The notes under the pieces were generated by a model. The model had not been told where the DNA came from. It saw only the letters and a list, made by a program, of their open reading frames with translations, and did not search any database. A DNA stretch of 64,000 nt, taken from NCBI GenBank assembly GCA_910589025.1, contig CAJURM010000005.1, positions 124,001-188,000 of the forward strand. Reading direction: 5' to 3'. This DNA is from an uncultured Odoribacter sp. (GTDB taxonomy: Bacteria; Bacteroidota; Bacteroidia; Bacteroidales; Marinifilaceae). A program made the translations under genes and the position numbers. This document shows positions 18,031-26,780 of this stretch, in pieces; position 1 is the first letter of the stretch; each line of letters starts with the position of its first letter.

Positions 18031-21000
18031 TTAAAAAGTTACTTTTATTCCGACATTATACATCTTATAAGCAGGATAAGAACTGAAATCCAGCCCCTGG
18101 GCAACAGCACTTCCTCCGTTCACACTGACTTCCGGATTAAAACCACTGTACTGGGTAATGGTAAACAAATTCTGAGCACCTACACTGATCCGGCAATTCT
18201 GAATATACTTTCCGACATTACCCCATTTCTTCAAAGGAAGACTATATCCCAATTCTATATTCTGCAGTCTTAAATAACTTGCATCTTCCACAAAACGGCT
18301 ATTGATATAAGAACCGTACTTAATGCCCGCATCTTTTTTCCATCCGCTCCGAGGCACGGAATTTGACGGATGATGCATCGTCCAACGATCCATGGAAGCC
18401 TTCAAACGGTCGCTGTCTTCCAACACAACCCTGGAAAGATTCAGCAACTCATTGCCAATAGAGGCATCCAGGAAAAAAGAAAAATCAAAATCATATATCC
18501 TGAATGTGTTTCCCATACCCAAAATAATATCCGGATTACCGTCTCCTATCACTTTCCGGTCTGCCATTGTAATCACACCATCATTGTCCAAATCTTTAAA
18601 TTTCGGGTCTCCTTCCACAGAAGTCGGCTGCGCATCATACGTTTCGCCTTTCTGAATAACACCGTCAAAGACATACCCATACAAAGAACTCAAAGCATAT
18701 CCTTCTTTCAACATCGCATATTCTTCCCATTCATACCACCCCTGGGGTCTTACCTTCTCGAAGCGGGCTTCTCCCGCATTCAACCTAATCACCTTATTTT
18801 TATTCCGTGACATATTAAAATTCGTACTCCACGTAAAATTAGGACGGTTGATATTATTAGACTTAATAAACAACTCAAATCCCTTATTCCGTATCTTCCC
18901 GTTATTCCCCATCATCGTCTGAAAACCTCCGGTTGAAGAAGAAACCGATACCGGATTCAGCAAATCCGTCGTCGTCTTCACGTAATAGTCGAAATTCACT
19001 TCTATGCGTCTGTCAAGCAATGTAAAATCCACACCGATATCCATCTGCGACGTAGATTCCCACTTCAGGTTTTCATTCCCCGGATTCGAGGGAAACATTC
19101 CTTTCACAATACCGTCGCCCCCCAAATAGACATTTGCCATAGCAAATTTCACCTGAGACAGATAATTCCCGATGCCGTCATTACCGGTAATACCATAACT
19201 ACCTCTCAATTTCAAACTTGACAACACCGGTTTTGCAAATTCCATAAAAGATTCATCCCCCAACTGCCACGCAACAGAACCGGACGGGAAATACCCCCAT
19301 TTATTGCCGGGACCGAAATTGGAAGCACCATCGGCACGAATGGAAGCATTAAAGATGTATTTTCCGTTCAACACATATTCCGCACGTCCGAAAAAAGAAC
19401 TCGTCGTGTGCTCCTCTTTGTTGGAACCGATAGAGGTTATCACCTGGGCAGCTCCGATATTGTTAAAAGAAAACTCATCGGTAGTAAAGCCTTTTCCATT
19501 CATCCCGTTATATTCGGAAACCTGCTGCGTATAGGTCGTTCCGGCCATCACCTTCAAATCATGTATATCAGCAAACGTCTTATGGAACGTCAGCAAAGCA
19601 TCCAACTGGTGCCTGTCATTTTTCCAATTCTTGATGGAAGCAACTCCGTTATCCGCCTTTCCGACATTGGTCGTCTTAGGATAATACTGCTGCTGTTTCC
19701 GGTTATCATTGCTGTAAGTATACTGCACCCTGGCTGTCAAAGACTTTAAAATATCCGCTTCTCCATACAACGTCGTATACATATTATTGGTAATATCTTC
19801 AAAATCCACGTCATTGATTTCATCCAGAATACCGGGCTTTCTGCCTTTCTTTCCAAACACATCATAACCGTCCGGTTTCGTCAGGGGAGACATCATGAAA
19901 ATCTGATAAATCACATTATCCGTCGTCGTATTGGTCCCCATATTCAAATAATTCTTATTGGAACGGGCCATGTAGACATTTGCACCGAACCTCACCCGTT
20001 CACTCAATTTGTAATCCAAATTCATTCGGGCACTGAAACGATCAAATTTCGTATTCTCCAGGATACCCAAATCATCCAGGTAATTACCGGAAATAGCCAT
20101 CATCAACTTATCGCTGCCCCCTGTAATGGAAAACTGGTGATCCTGCGTAGCAGCAGTCCGGGTGGTCTGTTTCACCCAATCCACCCCATTTCCCTTATAC
20201 AACAACTCATCAGCCGTATAAGGAGGATTGCCCACACTACCGTTCTCTTTCCACTTATTCATACTGTAAGAAATAATATCCTGAGCTCCCATCAAATCCC
20301 AGGGATTATCCAAATTCTTGATGGAAGCATTGTAGGAATAACTCACATGGAACTGTCCCTGAGACCCTTTCTTCGTCGTAATCAACACAACTCCGTTCGC
20401 ACCGCGTGAACCGTAAATTGCCGTTGCAGCAGCATCTTTCAAAATCTCGATAGATTCAATATCTTCCGGATTAATCTGATTCCCTATATCCGTCTGGAAA
20501 CCATCAATCACATACAGCGGTTCATTGTTTGAACTAATAGAAGAAGATCCCCGCACACGAATGGAGATACCGCCTCCCGGTTCTCCCGAATTCTGCCGTA
20601 CCTGCACTCCGGCAGCCCGGCCTTTCAGGAATTGAGCCGTACTTGTCACCATACCGGCTTTAATATCATCCGTTTTCAAAGAAGTAATCGCACCTGCCAC
20701 ATCCCTCTTACGGGTCACGCCATACCCCACAACCACTACCTCATCCAGATTCATCGCATCTTTCATCAGGCGAACGGTCACTGTTTTAGTCGTTGCAGTC
20801 ACCGGTACCTCCTTCGTTACATACCCCAGATAAGACACCACCAATACTTGTCCGGGATCTACCTCCAACGTAAATTTTCCGTCAAAATCAGTCGTCACTC
20901 CGATTGACGTTCCCTTTACCAAAACAGCAGCACGCACCAACGGCTCCTTGCTTTGCTCATCCACTACAATTCCGTCTATCGTCTGCTGGGCAAAACTTGC

Positions 21001-21045
21001 AAAGCAGAAAAAGACGAACATTAGCGTTGTACAAAATTTGTTCAT
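18031..21045 (-). CDS. SusC/RagA-family TonB-dependent outer-membrane transporter
   Basis: The 1004-residue protein has a signal peptide (about 1-20), then a carboxypeptidase-regulatory-like domain (QQTIDGIVVDEQSKEPL onward). The plug domain follows, with LDEVVVVGYG and RVRGSSSISSNNEPLYVIDG, and then a long beta-barrel ending in an aromatic residue (KVTF). It imports oligosaccharides using TonB energy. It is the first gene of the leftward PUL and faces the HTCS gene across a 400-base intergenic region. GH18 and GH16-like partners suggest a GlcNAc- or beta-glucan-containing substrate, possibly sulfated (inference). Confidence 0.95.
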   Translation of the reverse strand: MNKFCTTLMFVFFCFASFAQQTIDGIVVDEQSKEPLVRAAVLVKGTSIGVTTDFDGKFTLEVDPGQVLVVSYLGYVTKEVPVTATTKTVTVRLMKDAMNLDEVVVVGYGVTRKRDVAGAITSLKTDDIKAGMVTSTAQFLKGRAAGVQVRQNSGEPGGGISIRVRGSSSISSNNEPLYVIDGFQTDIGNQINPEDIESIEILKDAAATAIYGSRGANGVVLITTKKGSQGQFHVSYSYNASIKNLDNPWDLMGAQDIISYSMNKWKENGSVGNPPYTADELLYKGNGVDWVKQTTRTAATQDHQFSITGGSDKLMMAISGNYLDDLGILENTKFDRFSARMNLDYKLSERVRFGANVYMARSNKNYLNMGTNTTTDNVIYQIFMMSPLTKPDGYDVFGKKGRKPGILDEINDVDFEDITNNMYTTLYGEADILKSLTARVQYTYSNDNRKQQQYYPKTTNVGKADNGVASIKNWKNDRHQLDALLTFHKTFADIHDLKVMAGTTYTQQVSEYNGMNGKGFTTDEFSFNNIGAAQVITSIGSNKEEHTTSSFFGRAEYVLNGKYIFNASIRADGASNFGPGNKWGYFPSGSVAWQLGDESFMEFAKPVLSSLKLRGSYGITGNDGIGNYLSQVKFAMANVYLGGDGIVKGMFPSNPGNENLKWESTSQMDIGVDFTLLDRRIEVNFDYYVKTTTDLLNPVSVSSSTGGFQTMMGNNGKIRNKGFELFIKSNNINRPNFTWSTNFNMSRNKNKVIRLNAGEARFEKVRPQGWYEWEEYAMLKEGYALSSLYGYVFDGVIQKGETYDAQPTSVEGDPKFKDLDNDGVITMADRKVIGDGNPDIILGMGNTFRIYDFDFSFFLDASIGNELLNLSRVVLEDSDRLKASMDRWTMHHPSNSVPRSGWKKDAGIKYGSYINSRFVEDASYLRLQNIELGYSLPLKKWGNVGKYIQNCRISVGAQNLFTITQYSGFNPEVSVNGGSAVAQGLDFSSYPAYKMYNVGIKVTF

Positions 21046-21212
21046 AAAATTAAAATTTTAGTTTAACTACTAATTTGTCAGGAACTCAATACAAGAAACA
21101 CACCTTAAATACCTCACTCCTGACGTCACTCATCCTTATAAATAAATACCTGTGTTTTTTTTATTCATCTCTCAAAAAACCGATTTTCACATTTTTTAAA
21201 CAAATCCGAAAT

Positions 21213-21224
21213 CAAACGTTTGCG
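21213..21224. promoter_or_regulatory. Candidate LacI-family operator CAAACGTTTGCG
   Basis: The sequence holds a perfect 10-base palindrome CAAACGTTTG with a central CG, the usual LacI/PurR-family form. The identical 12-mer occurs at 34806 in front of the starch susC. It lies between the divergent HTCS and SusC genes, about 34 bases downstream of a putative SusC -7 box. Confidence 0.45.
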
Positions 21225-21257
21225 CTTTCCGAAATTGTTTTAAGTCCTTTATGATGT

Positions 21258-21265
21258 CAAAAATA
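21258..21265 (-). promoter_or_regulatory. Putative -7 box (TATTTTTG) for the SusC operon
   Basis: The complement reads TATTTTTG, a match to TAnnTTTG, about 210 bases before the SusC start. No TTTG lies at the -33 spacing, as expected if the HTCS protein activates it. The rest of the 21046-21446 gap holds no gene that I can see. Confidence 0.4.
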
Positions 21266-21380
21266 AGTTAAAACCTCACATTCTGAATCAGATTATGTCT
21301 TTTTAATATCAGATATTGTCTAAATCGTATCAAACGGCGTCACTTTAGGCCTCCGGAAAACGGAAATTATTATTTTTTTC

Positions 21381-21388
21381 TATTTTTG
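21381..21388 (+). promoter_or_regulatory. Putative -7 box (TATTTTTG) for the HTCS gene
   Basis: TATTTTTG matches TAnnTTTG 58 bases before the ATG at 21447; no clear -33 TTTG. This supports the ATG at 21447 over the earlier in-frame TTG at 21399. Confidence 0.5.
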
Positions 21389-21446
21389 TCTGAGGAGGTT
21401 GGAACTCACTATCAAACATTTTCATTTGTTAATTTCGGAGCTATTC

Positions 21447-24400
21447 ATGAGGGTAAGACTTATTTGGGGATTTTATTTGCTTTTCAGCACTGTTAGCGCA
21501 GCTATCGCCCGTCCGGCACACAACTACTACTTTAAACAAGTAGGCATCGAGCAAGGATTATCACAATCCACCGTAAACTGCCTGCTATGTGACTCCCGGG
21601 GGGTCATGTGGATAGGAACTGCTTTAGGCCTGAACACCGTAGACAAAAATGAAGTCCGCACCTACCTGCATGAAAAAAACGACCCTTACTCCTTACCCGG
21701 CAACCAAATAAACTTTTTGGCGGAAGACTCCTTAAACAACATTTGGATTTCCACCAACCGGGGCTTAGTCCGCTTTCAAAGAGAAAAAAACCAATTTATA
21801 GAAGCCATCCCCGGACAACCCATATATACTTATGCCGCCTGCCCGATAGAAGGAGGCATACTGTTCGGGGGAGACCGGACCATTTATAAATACAGTTACA
21901 AAGAGAAAAAAATCACCCGATTACCGCTTCGTCTTCCGAACTGGACCAATTACACCGAATTTAACAAACTGTTTCTCTTAAATAAAAACCACCTGTTAAT
22001 ATCCAGCAAAAACAACGGAATCTGGTTATACGAACTGGACCGTCACATCCTGAGAGGCAACCTGATTAATCCGACCATCGAAATCAACACGGCGTCTTAC
22101 GTCGACAAAGAAGGATTCCTTTACATATCTCCCTACAAAAGCGGTTTGTATTGTCTGGACCTTCAGGGAAACGAGCTCTATCACCTCAACACCCGGAACT
22201 CCGGCCTGCAAAACGACATCATCCTCGATATCATTGAAAAAGACGGACAACTTTGGCTGGCCACAGACGGGGGCGGCATCAACATTTTAGATAAAAAAAG
22301 CAGGACCGTTTCCTCCATACAACACATCCCGGGAGACAACGGTTCCTTGCCCGTAAACTCCATAACCTGTCTCTACACCGATCCCGGAAACAACATCTGG
22401 GCAGGAAGTGTCAGAGGAGGAATGTTCGGAATCAAAGAAGTTGACATCAAAACCTACAAAGACGTCCCTTTAAACCACCCCAACGGCCTGTCGGAAAAAA
22501 CAGTCATCAGCCTGTATGAAGACGAAACGGGAATTCTTTGGATCGGAACGGACGGAGGAGGGATTAACAGTTACCATCCCCGGCAAAACCGTTTCAAACA
22601 CTATGCTACCACTTACGGAGAAAAAGTCGTTTCCATCACCCCCTACTCCGAAGAAGAACTGATGGTCTCCTTTTTCTGCAACGGACTCTATCTGTTCAAT
22701 AAAAAAACAGGGCAATACCGGCCTTTCACCATCGTCAATACAGAAACCAACAAACTGGAATGCACCAGCGGTTATTCGGCTTTGGCTTACAGGACCTCTC
22801 ACGACGAAATCTGCATACTATCCCGGCACATATACATCTACAACCTCAATAAAAAAACATTTACACCGGTCACCACAGAAGAAAATCCCCAGTATCTTCA
22901 AGCCCAACGACTCATCTACGCCTGCGATTCATTCATGTACCTGATACGGGAAAACAAAATCTTTGAAATAAAAAAAGGAGAAAACAAACTACGCACCGTT
23001 TACACAGTCGATATTCACCGAATAATCAACGCAGCCTGTTATGACGGCGACGGAAAATTCTGGATCGGTTCCGCCTCCGGACTAAGTTCCTATAACATAC
23101 ACACCCAAGAATTCAAAACCATACCGACCAACTTTTTCAATACGATTCTGTCCCTGACCCTGGACAAACAGGGAAGACTATGGATTGGTGCCCAGAACAT
23201 GCTTTTTTCTTACATCATCGCCGAAAAACGCTTTGTTGTATGGGGAGAATCCGACGGTTTCGCTCCCAACGAACTTTATTTCATACCTCCGTTGTCTTAC
23301 AAGACAGACAACATATACATGGGAGGCATTGCCGGACTGGTAAAAATCAACAAAAACATATCCTATACAAACTACTCCCTGCCGCAAATCAAACTAACAG
23401 ATGTCATATTAAACGGGACCTCCTGCTCTGACGAAACCGTACACCACACCCAAACGATCCACATTCCCTGGAATTACAGCTCACTCATTATCAAAGTCGC
23501 TTCCAACGAAAAAGACATTTTCAGGCAGACACTATTCCGTTATGAGATAAAAGGATTAAACCATACTCCCACAGAATCCTATAACCGTTCTTTCACCCTC
23601 CCCACACTTCCACCGGGCAGCTACTCCATCCTGTGTTCCTGCAACACCAAAAACGGAGAATGGACACCTGCGGCAACCATCCTGCACTTCACCGTCACAC
23701 CCCCCTGGTATCAAACCAACTGGTTTATCTTCGGAAGTCTGTTCTTTATCGTACTCATCATTTGCATCAGCTCCTACCTCATTATACAGAAAAAAGAGAA
23801 CCGGCTGAAATGGCAAATGCACGAACACGAATTAGAAGTAAACGAAGAAAAAATCCGTTTTTTAATCAACGTCAGCCATGAACTGCGCACACCTCTTACC
23901 CTGATATACGCCCCCTTAAAAAGATTGCTCAATACAAACGAAATAGAGGAGGACAGCCGACTTGCGAGCCAATTGAAACGCATCTGCAAACAAGCCTGGC
24001 AGATGAAAAACATCATTAACATGGTTTTAGACATGGACAAAATAAAATCCAATCCTCTCCAACTTCATCCTTCCCACCGCCTCCTCAATGAATGGGTCAA
24101 AGAAGTGACAGAAAACTTCCGGGATGAATTTGAAAACAAACAAATTACAATCCGCTATGAATTGGATTCCGAAATCCAGTCCCTTACCTTTGACGTCAAC
24201 AAATGTGAAATCATTCTCTCCAACCTGTTGATGAATGCCTTAAAATTCAGTCCTTCCCATTCGGAAATCCGAATTTCCACCCGCCCAAACGACACATTCA
24301 TACGCATCTCCGTCGCCGACCAGGGGATTGGTTTAGAGCATACCGACACGCAGAAACTGTTCAGCCGTTTTTACCAAGGAAACCACCACATCATGGGAAG

Positions 24401-25379
24401 CGGCATCGGTTTATCCTATGCCCAAACCCTGATCCAGATACAAGGGGGACACATCAACGCCCTCCCTAACGAAGGGGGTGGCGCCGTATTTTACTTTGAA
24501 CTTCCCCAAACACCCGAAGGACATGAAATCCCCGGAACATTACTCTGCCAACAAAACAAAAATACAGAGCTGCCCCAATGGGGGAAAAACGACTACGGCT
24601 CTTTTTCCTGCACTTCTTACTCCGTCCTCCTTGTTGAAGACGAGCAAGAACTCCTTCTTTTCTTAAAAGATTCCTTAAAAGACTCCTTCAAACATGTTTA
24701 TACAGCCGTTAACGGGAAGGAGGGATTACAGAAAATCAGAGAATTTCAACCGGATATTGTTGTCAGTGACGTCATGATGCCGGAAATGGACGGTTATCAA
24801 CTCTGCCGCTCCATCAAAGAAAACATCGAAATCAGCCATATTCCCGTCATTCTCCTGACGGCAATGGGAGACAAAGAAAACATATCAAGAGGATACAAAC
24901 TGGGAGCCGACACCTACATTTCAAAACCTTTCGACATTGATTTTCTCATCACGATGATCACCAATCTGCTGAAAAACAGAGAAAACATAAAATCAAGATA
25001 CAAAAACCGCACCCTGCCCTCCTCTCCGCAGGAAACCACCATCAGCAACGCTGACGAACAATTCCTGCTGAAACTCAACCAAGTGATTGAAGAGAACCTG
25101 GGTAATCCGAACCTGAATGTGAATTTCCTGACACAAAAAATAATGATGAGCCGTGCCTCCCTCTATCAGAAAATGAAAGCTCTGACCAACATCGGGGTCA
25201 ACGACTACATCAACAAATTCAGAATAGAAAAAGCGGTAGACCTACTCACCCATACAGACTTAAGCATCACGGAAATTTCAGAACAATTAGGGTTCAGATA
25301 CCCCCGCTACTTCAGTAGCGTATTCAAACAAGCCAAAGGCGTCCTGCCCACAACCTTCCGTAAACAGACAAACGGCTGA
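21447..25379 (+). CDS. Hybrid two-component system sensor/regulator (HTCS)
   Basis: The 1310-residue single-protein signalling system spans the inner membrane. In order it has a signal peptide/N-terminal helix, about 14 Reg_prop propeller repeats of the periplasmic sensor (for example MWIGTALGLN), a Y_Y_Y domain (about 680-755), a membrane helix (about 765-790), HisKA with phospho-acceptor His811 in NVSHELRTPL, a HATPase domain (GSGIGLSYAQ), a receiver domain with Asp1108 in VVSDVMMPEMDG, and a C-terminal AraC-type helix-turn-helix. Such proteins bind an oligosaccharide in the periplasm and activate their adjacent locus. The divergent SusC operon is the obvious target. I prefer ATG 21447, just before the signal helix. 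Confidence 0.95.
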   Translation: MRVRLIWGFYLLFSTVSAAIARPAHNYYFKQVGIEQGLSQSTVNCLLCDSRGVMWIGTALGLNTVDKNEVRTYLHEKNDPYSLPGNQINFLAEDSLNNIWISTNRGLVRFQREKNQFIEAIPGQPIYTYAACPIEGGILFGGDRTIYKYSYKEKKITRLPLRLPNWTNYTEFNKLFLLNKNHLLISSKNNGIWLYELDRHILRGNLINPTIEINTASYVDKEGFLYISPYKSGLYCLDLQGNELYHLNTRNSGLQNDIILDIIEKDGQLWLATDGGGINILDKKSRTVSSIQHIPGDNGSLPVNSITCLYTDPGNNIWAGSVRGGMFGIKEVDIKTYKDVPLNHPNGLSEKTVISLYEDETGILWIGTDGGGINSYHPRQNRFKHYATTYGEKVVSITPYSEEELMVSFFCNGLYLFNKKTGQYRPFTIVNTETNKLECTSGYSALAYRTSHDEICILSRHIYIYNLNKKTFTPVTTEENPQYLQAQRLIYACDSFMYLIRENKIFEIKKGENKLRTVYTVDIHRIINAACYDGDGKFWIGSASGLSSYNIHTQEFKTIPTNFFNTILSLTLDKQGRLWIGAQNMLFSYIIAEKRFVVWGESDGFAPNELYFIPPLSYKTDNIYMGGIAGLVKINKNISYTNYSLPQIKLTDVILNGTSCSDETVHHTQTIHIPWNYSSLIIKVASNEKDIFRQTLFRYEIKGLNHTPTESYNRSFTLPTLPPGSYSILCSCNTKNGEWTPAATILHFTVTPPWYQTNWFIFGSLFFIVLIICISSYLIIQKKENRLKWQMHEHELEVNEEKIRFLINVSHELRTPLTLIYAPLKRLLNTNEIEEDSRLASQLKRICKQAWQMKNIINMVLDMDKIKSNPLQLHPSHRLLNEWVKEVTENFRDEFENKQITIRYELDSEIQSLTFDVNKCEIILSNLLMNALKFSPSHSEIRISTRPNDTFIRISVADQGIGLEHTDTQKLFSRFYQGNHHIMGSGIGLSYAQTLIQIQGGHINALPNEGGGAVFYFELPQTPEGHEIPGTLLCQQNKNTELPQWGKNDYGSFSCTSYSVLLVEDEQELLLFLKDSLKDSFKHVYTAVNGKEGLQKIREFQPDIVVSDVMMPEMDGYQLCRSIKENIEISHIPVILLTAMGDKENISRGYKLGADTYISKPFDIDFLITMITNLLKNRENIKSRYKNRTLPSSPQETTISNADEQFLLKLNQVIEENLGNPNLNVNFLTQKIMMSRASLYQKMKALTNIGVNDYINKFRIEKAVDLLTHTDLSITEISEQLGFRYPRYFSSVFKQAKGVLPTTFRKQTNG

Positions 25380-25380
25380 A

Positions 25381-25408
25381 ACATTGGAAAGGTTTCTCTT
25401 TCCAATGT
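25381..25408. terminator. Perfect hairpin between HTCS and convergent GH13 gene
   Basis: ACATTGGAAAG and CTTTCCAATGT form an 11-base perfect stem with a 6-base loop, 1 base after the HTCS stop. The T content after the stem is low, but its position between convergent genes suggests termination, possibly both ways. Confidence 0.65.
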
Positions 25409-25434
25409 CTCAACCGTTCAATCATTCAATGTTT

Positions 25435-26778
25435 TCACTCCTTCACAAACACCCTGTATCCGTGGGCGGGCAAGGAGAACTCCTTCAATTCACTTGTCGG
25501 TTCTGCCGAAAAATACTCGGTAAAGTTTCCGGCAATCTCTTCCGACAACACACTTCTCTGCTCTTCTCCTGTGAGATTCAATACCACCACCACTTGCCGG
25601 TCTCCCTGTTTCCGTTCATAAGCAAAAACGTGGCGTTCGTTATCGTGGTTCAATATCCGGAACGCACCGCCGTGAACACCGGCTTTCAAAGCCGGGCAGT
25701 CGCGTTTCAGGTCGTTCAACTTGCGATAAAAAGCCGACAGTTGAGGTTGCAGATTCCAGTCAATCGAATCCTTTTCGAAAAACGGCAACCGCTTATTTAA
25801 TCCGGCTTCCTGTCCGGAATACAACAACGGCATTCCCGGTACCGTATAAGCCATGACGGCATAAACGGGAAACGCATCTCCCATCCGCTCCGGAATACTT
25901 CCCGCCCATGAATTTTCGTCGTGATTATCAATAAAATTCAGTACCATTGTGCGGTCCGTATACTGCGAATCCACTTTGGCAAAATAAGCGGGCAACTCCG
26001 TGCCGTCCTTCTTCCTCTGTGCCAAATCGTTCATCAGGTGGTGCAAATCCCAGCCATAACAGGCATCAAAGGCTTTGCGTGTCAAATCCGGCTCCCAGGC
26101 TTCCGCCAGCATAAACACAGGCTTCACACTATCGAGGGCTTCACGGGCTTCCTCCCAAAAATCGGTCGGCACCATTCCTGCCATATCGCAACGGAAACCG
26201 TCAATATCCGCCTCTTTCACCCAGTATATCATACTCTCTATCATATAACGGCGCATCTCCCGGTTGTCGTAGTTCAAATCGGCAACATCGCTCCAGTCTT
26301 CCACCGGGCTTACGATCCTGCCGTCCCTCTGTGTATACCAGTCCGGGTGCTGCTCTATCATCGGATTATCCCAACCCGTATGATTCGCCACCCAGTCGAT
26401 AATCACCTTAAAGCCCAAGCGGTGCGCTTCATTCACAACGGTCTTAAAATCGTCCAGCGTACCGTATTCGGGGCTTACTTTCCGGTAATCCTGCACGGCA
26501 TAATAGCTTCCGAGCGTTCCTTTCCTGTTCTTTTCGGAAATCGGAGTAATCGGCATAAACCAAAGAATATCCACCCCCAATTCTTTCAGACGGGGAAGGT
26601 GTTTCCGGAAAGCCTGAAAAGTTCCTTCGGGCGTATACTGCCGGATATTCACTTCATACACAGAGGCATTTTCAGCCCATTCTACTGTCCGGGGAGCCTC
26701 CCCGGATTTCACGTCACAACCCACCATAAAAATCGTTAGTATTAAAATTGTTAGTATTCGGTAAAACATAGCACGCAA
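25435..26778 (-). CDS. GH13 alpha-amylase-family lipoprotein
   Basis: The 447-residue enzyme has a lipobox FMVGC near residue 21, so it is a cell-envelope lipoprotein. GH13 region motifs are present: DWVANHT (region I), DGFRCD with the nucleophile Asp (II), MLAEAWEP with the acid Glu (III) and FIDNHDE (IV). It should cut alpha-1,4-glucans or transfer maltosyl groups. It is the last gene of the maltodextrin operon, two bases after the SusA-like gene. It is a clear paralogue of the lipoprotein at 48858-50228, sharing long near-identical stretches around GTLGSYYAV and NHTGWDN. Confidence 0.93.
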   Translation of the reverse strand: MRAMFYRILTILILTIFMVGCDVKSGEAPRTVEWAENASVYEVNIRQYTPEGTFQAFRKHLPRLKELGVDILWFMPITPISEKNRKGTLGSYYAVQDYRKVSPEYGTLDDFKTVVNEAHRLGFKVIIDWVANHTGWDNPMIEQHPDWYTQRDGRIVSPVEDWSDVADLNYDNREMRRYMIESMIYWVKEADIDGFRCDMAGMVPTDFWEEAREALDSVKPVFMLAEAWEPDLTRKAFDACYGWDLHHLMNDLAQRKKDGTELPAYFAKVDSQYTDRTMVLNFIDNHDENSWAGSIPERMGDAFPVYAVMAYTVPGMPLLYSGQEAGLNKRLPFFEKDSIDWNLQPQLSAFYRKLNDLKRDCPALKAGVHGGAFRILNHDNERHVFAYERKQGDRQVVVVLNLTGEEQRSVLSEEIAGNFTEYFSAEPTSELKEFSLPAHGYRVFVKE

Positions 26779-26780
26779 TC

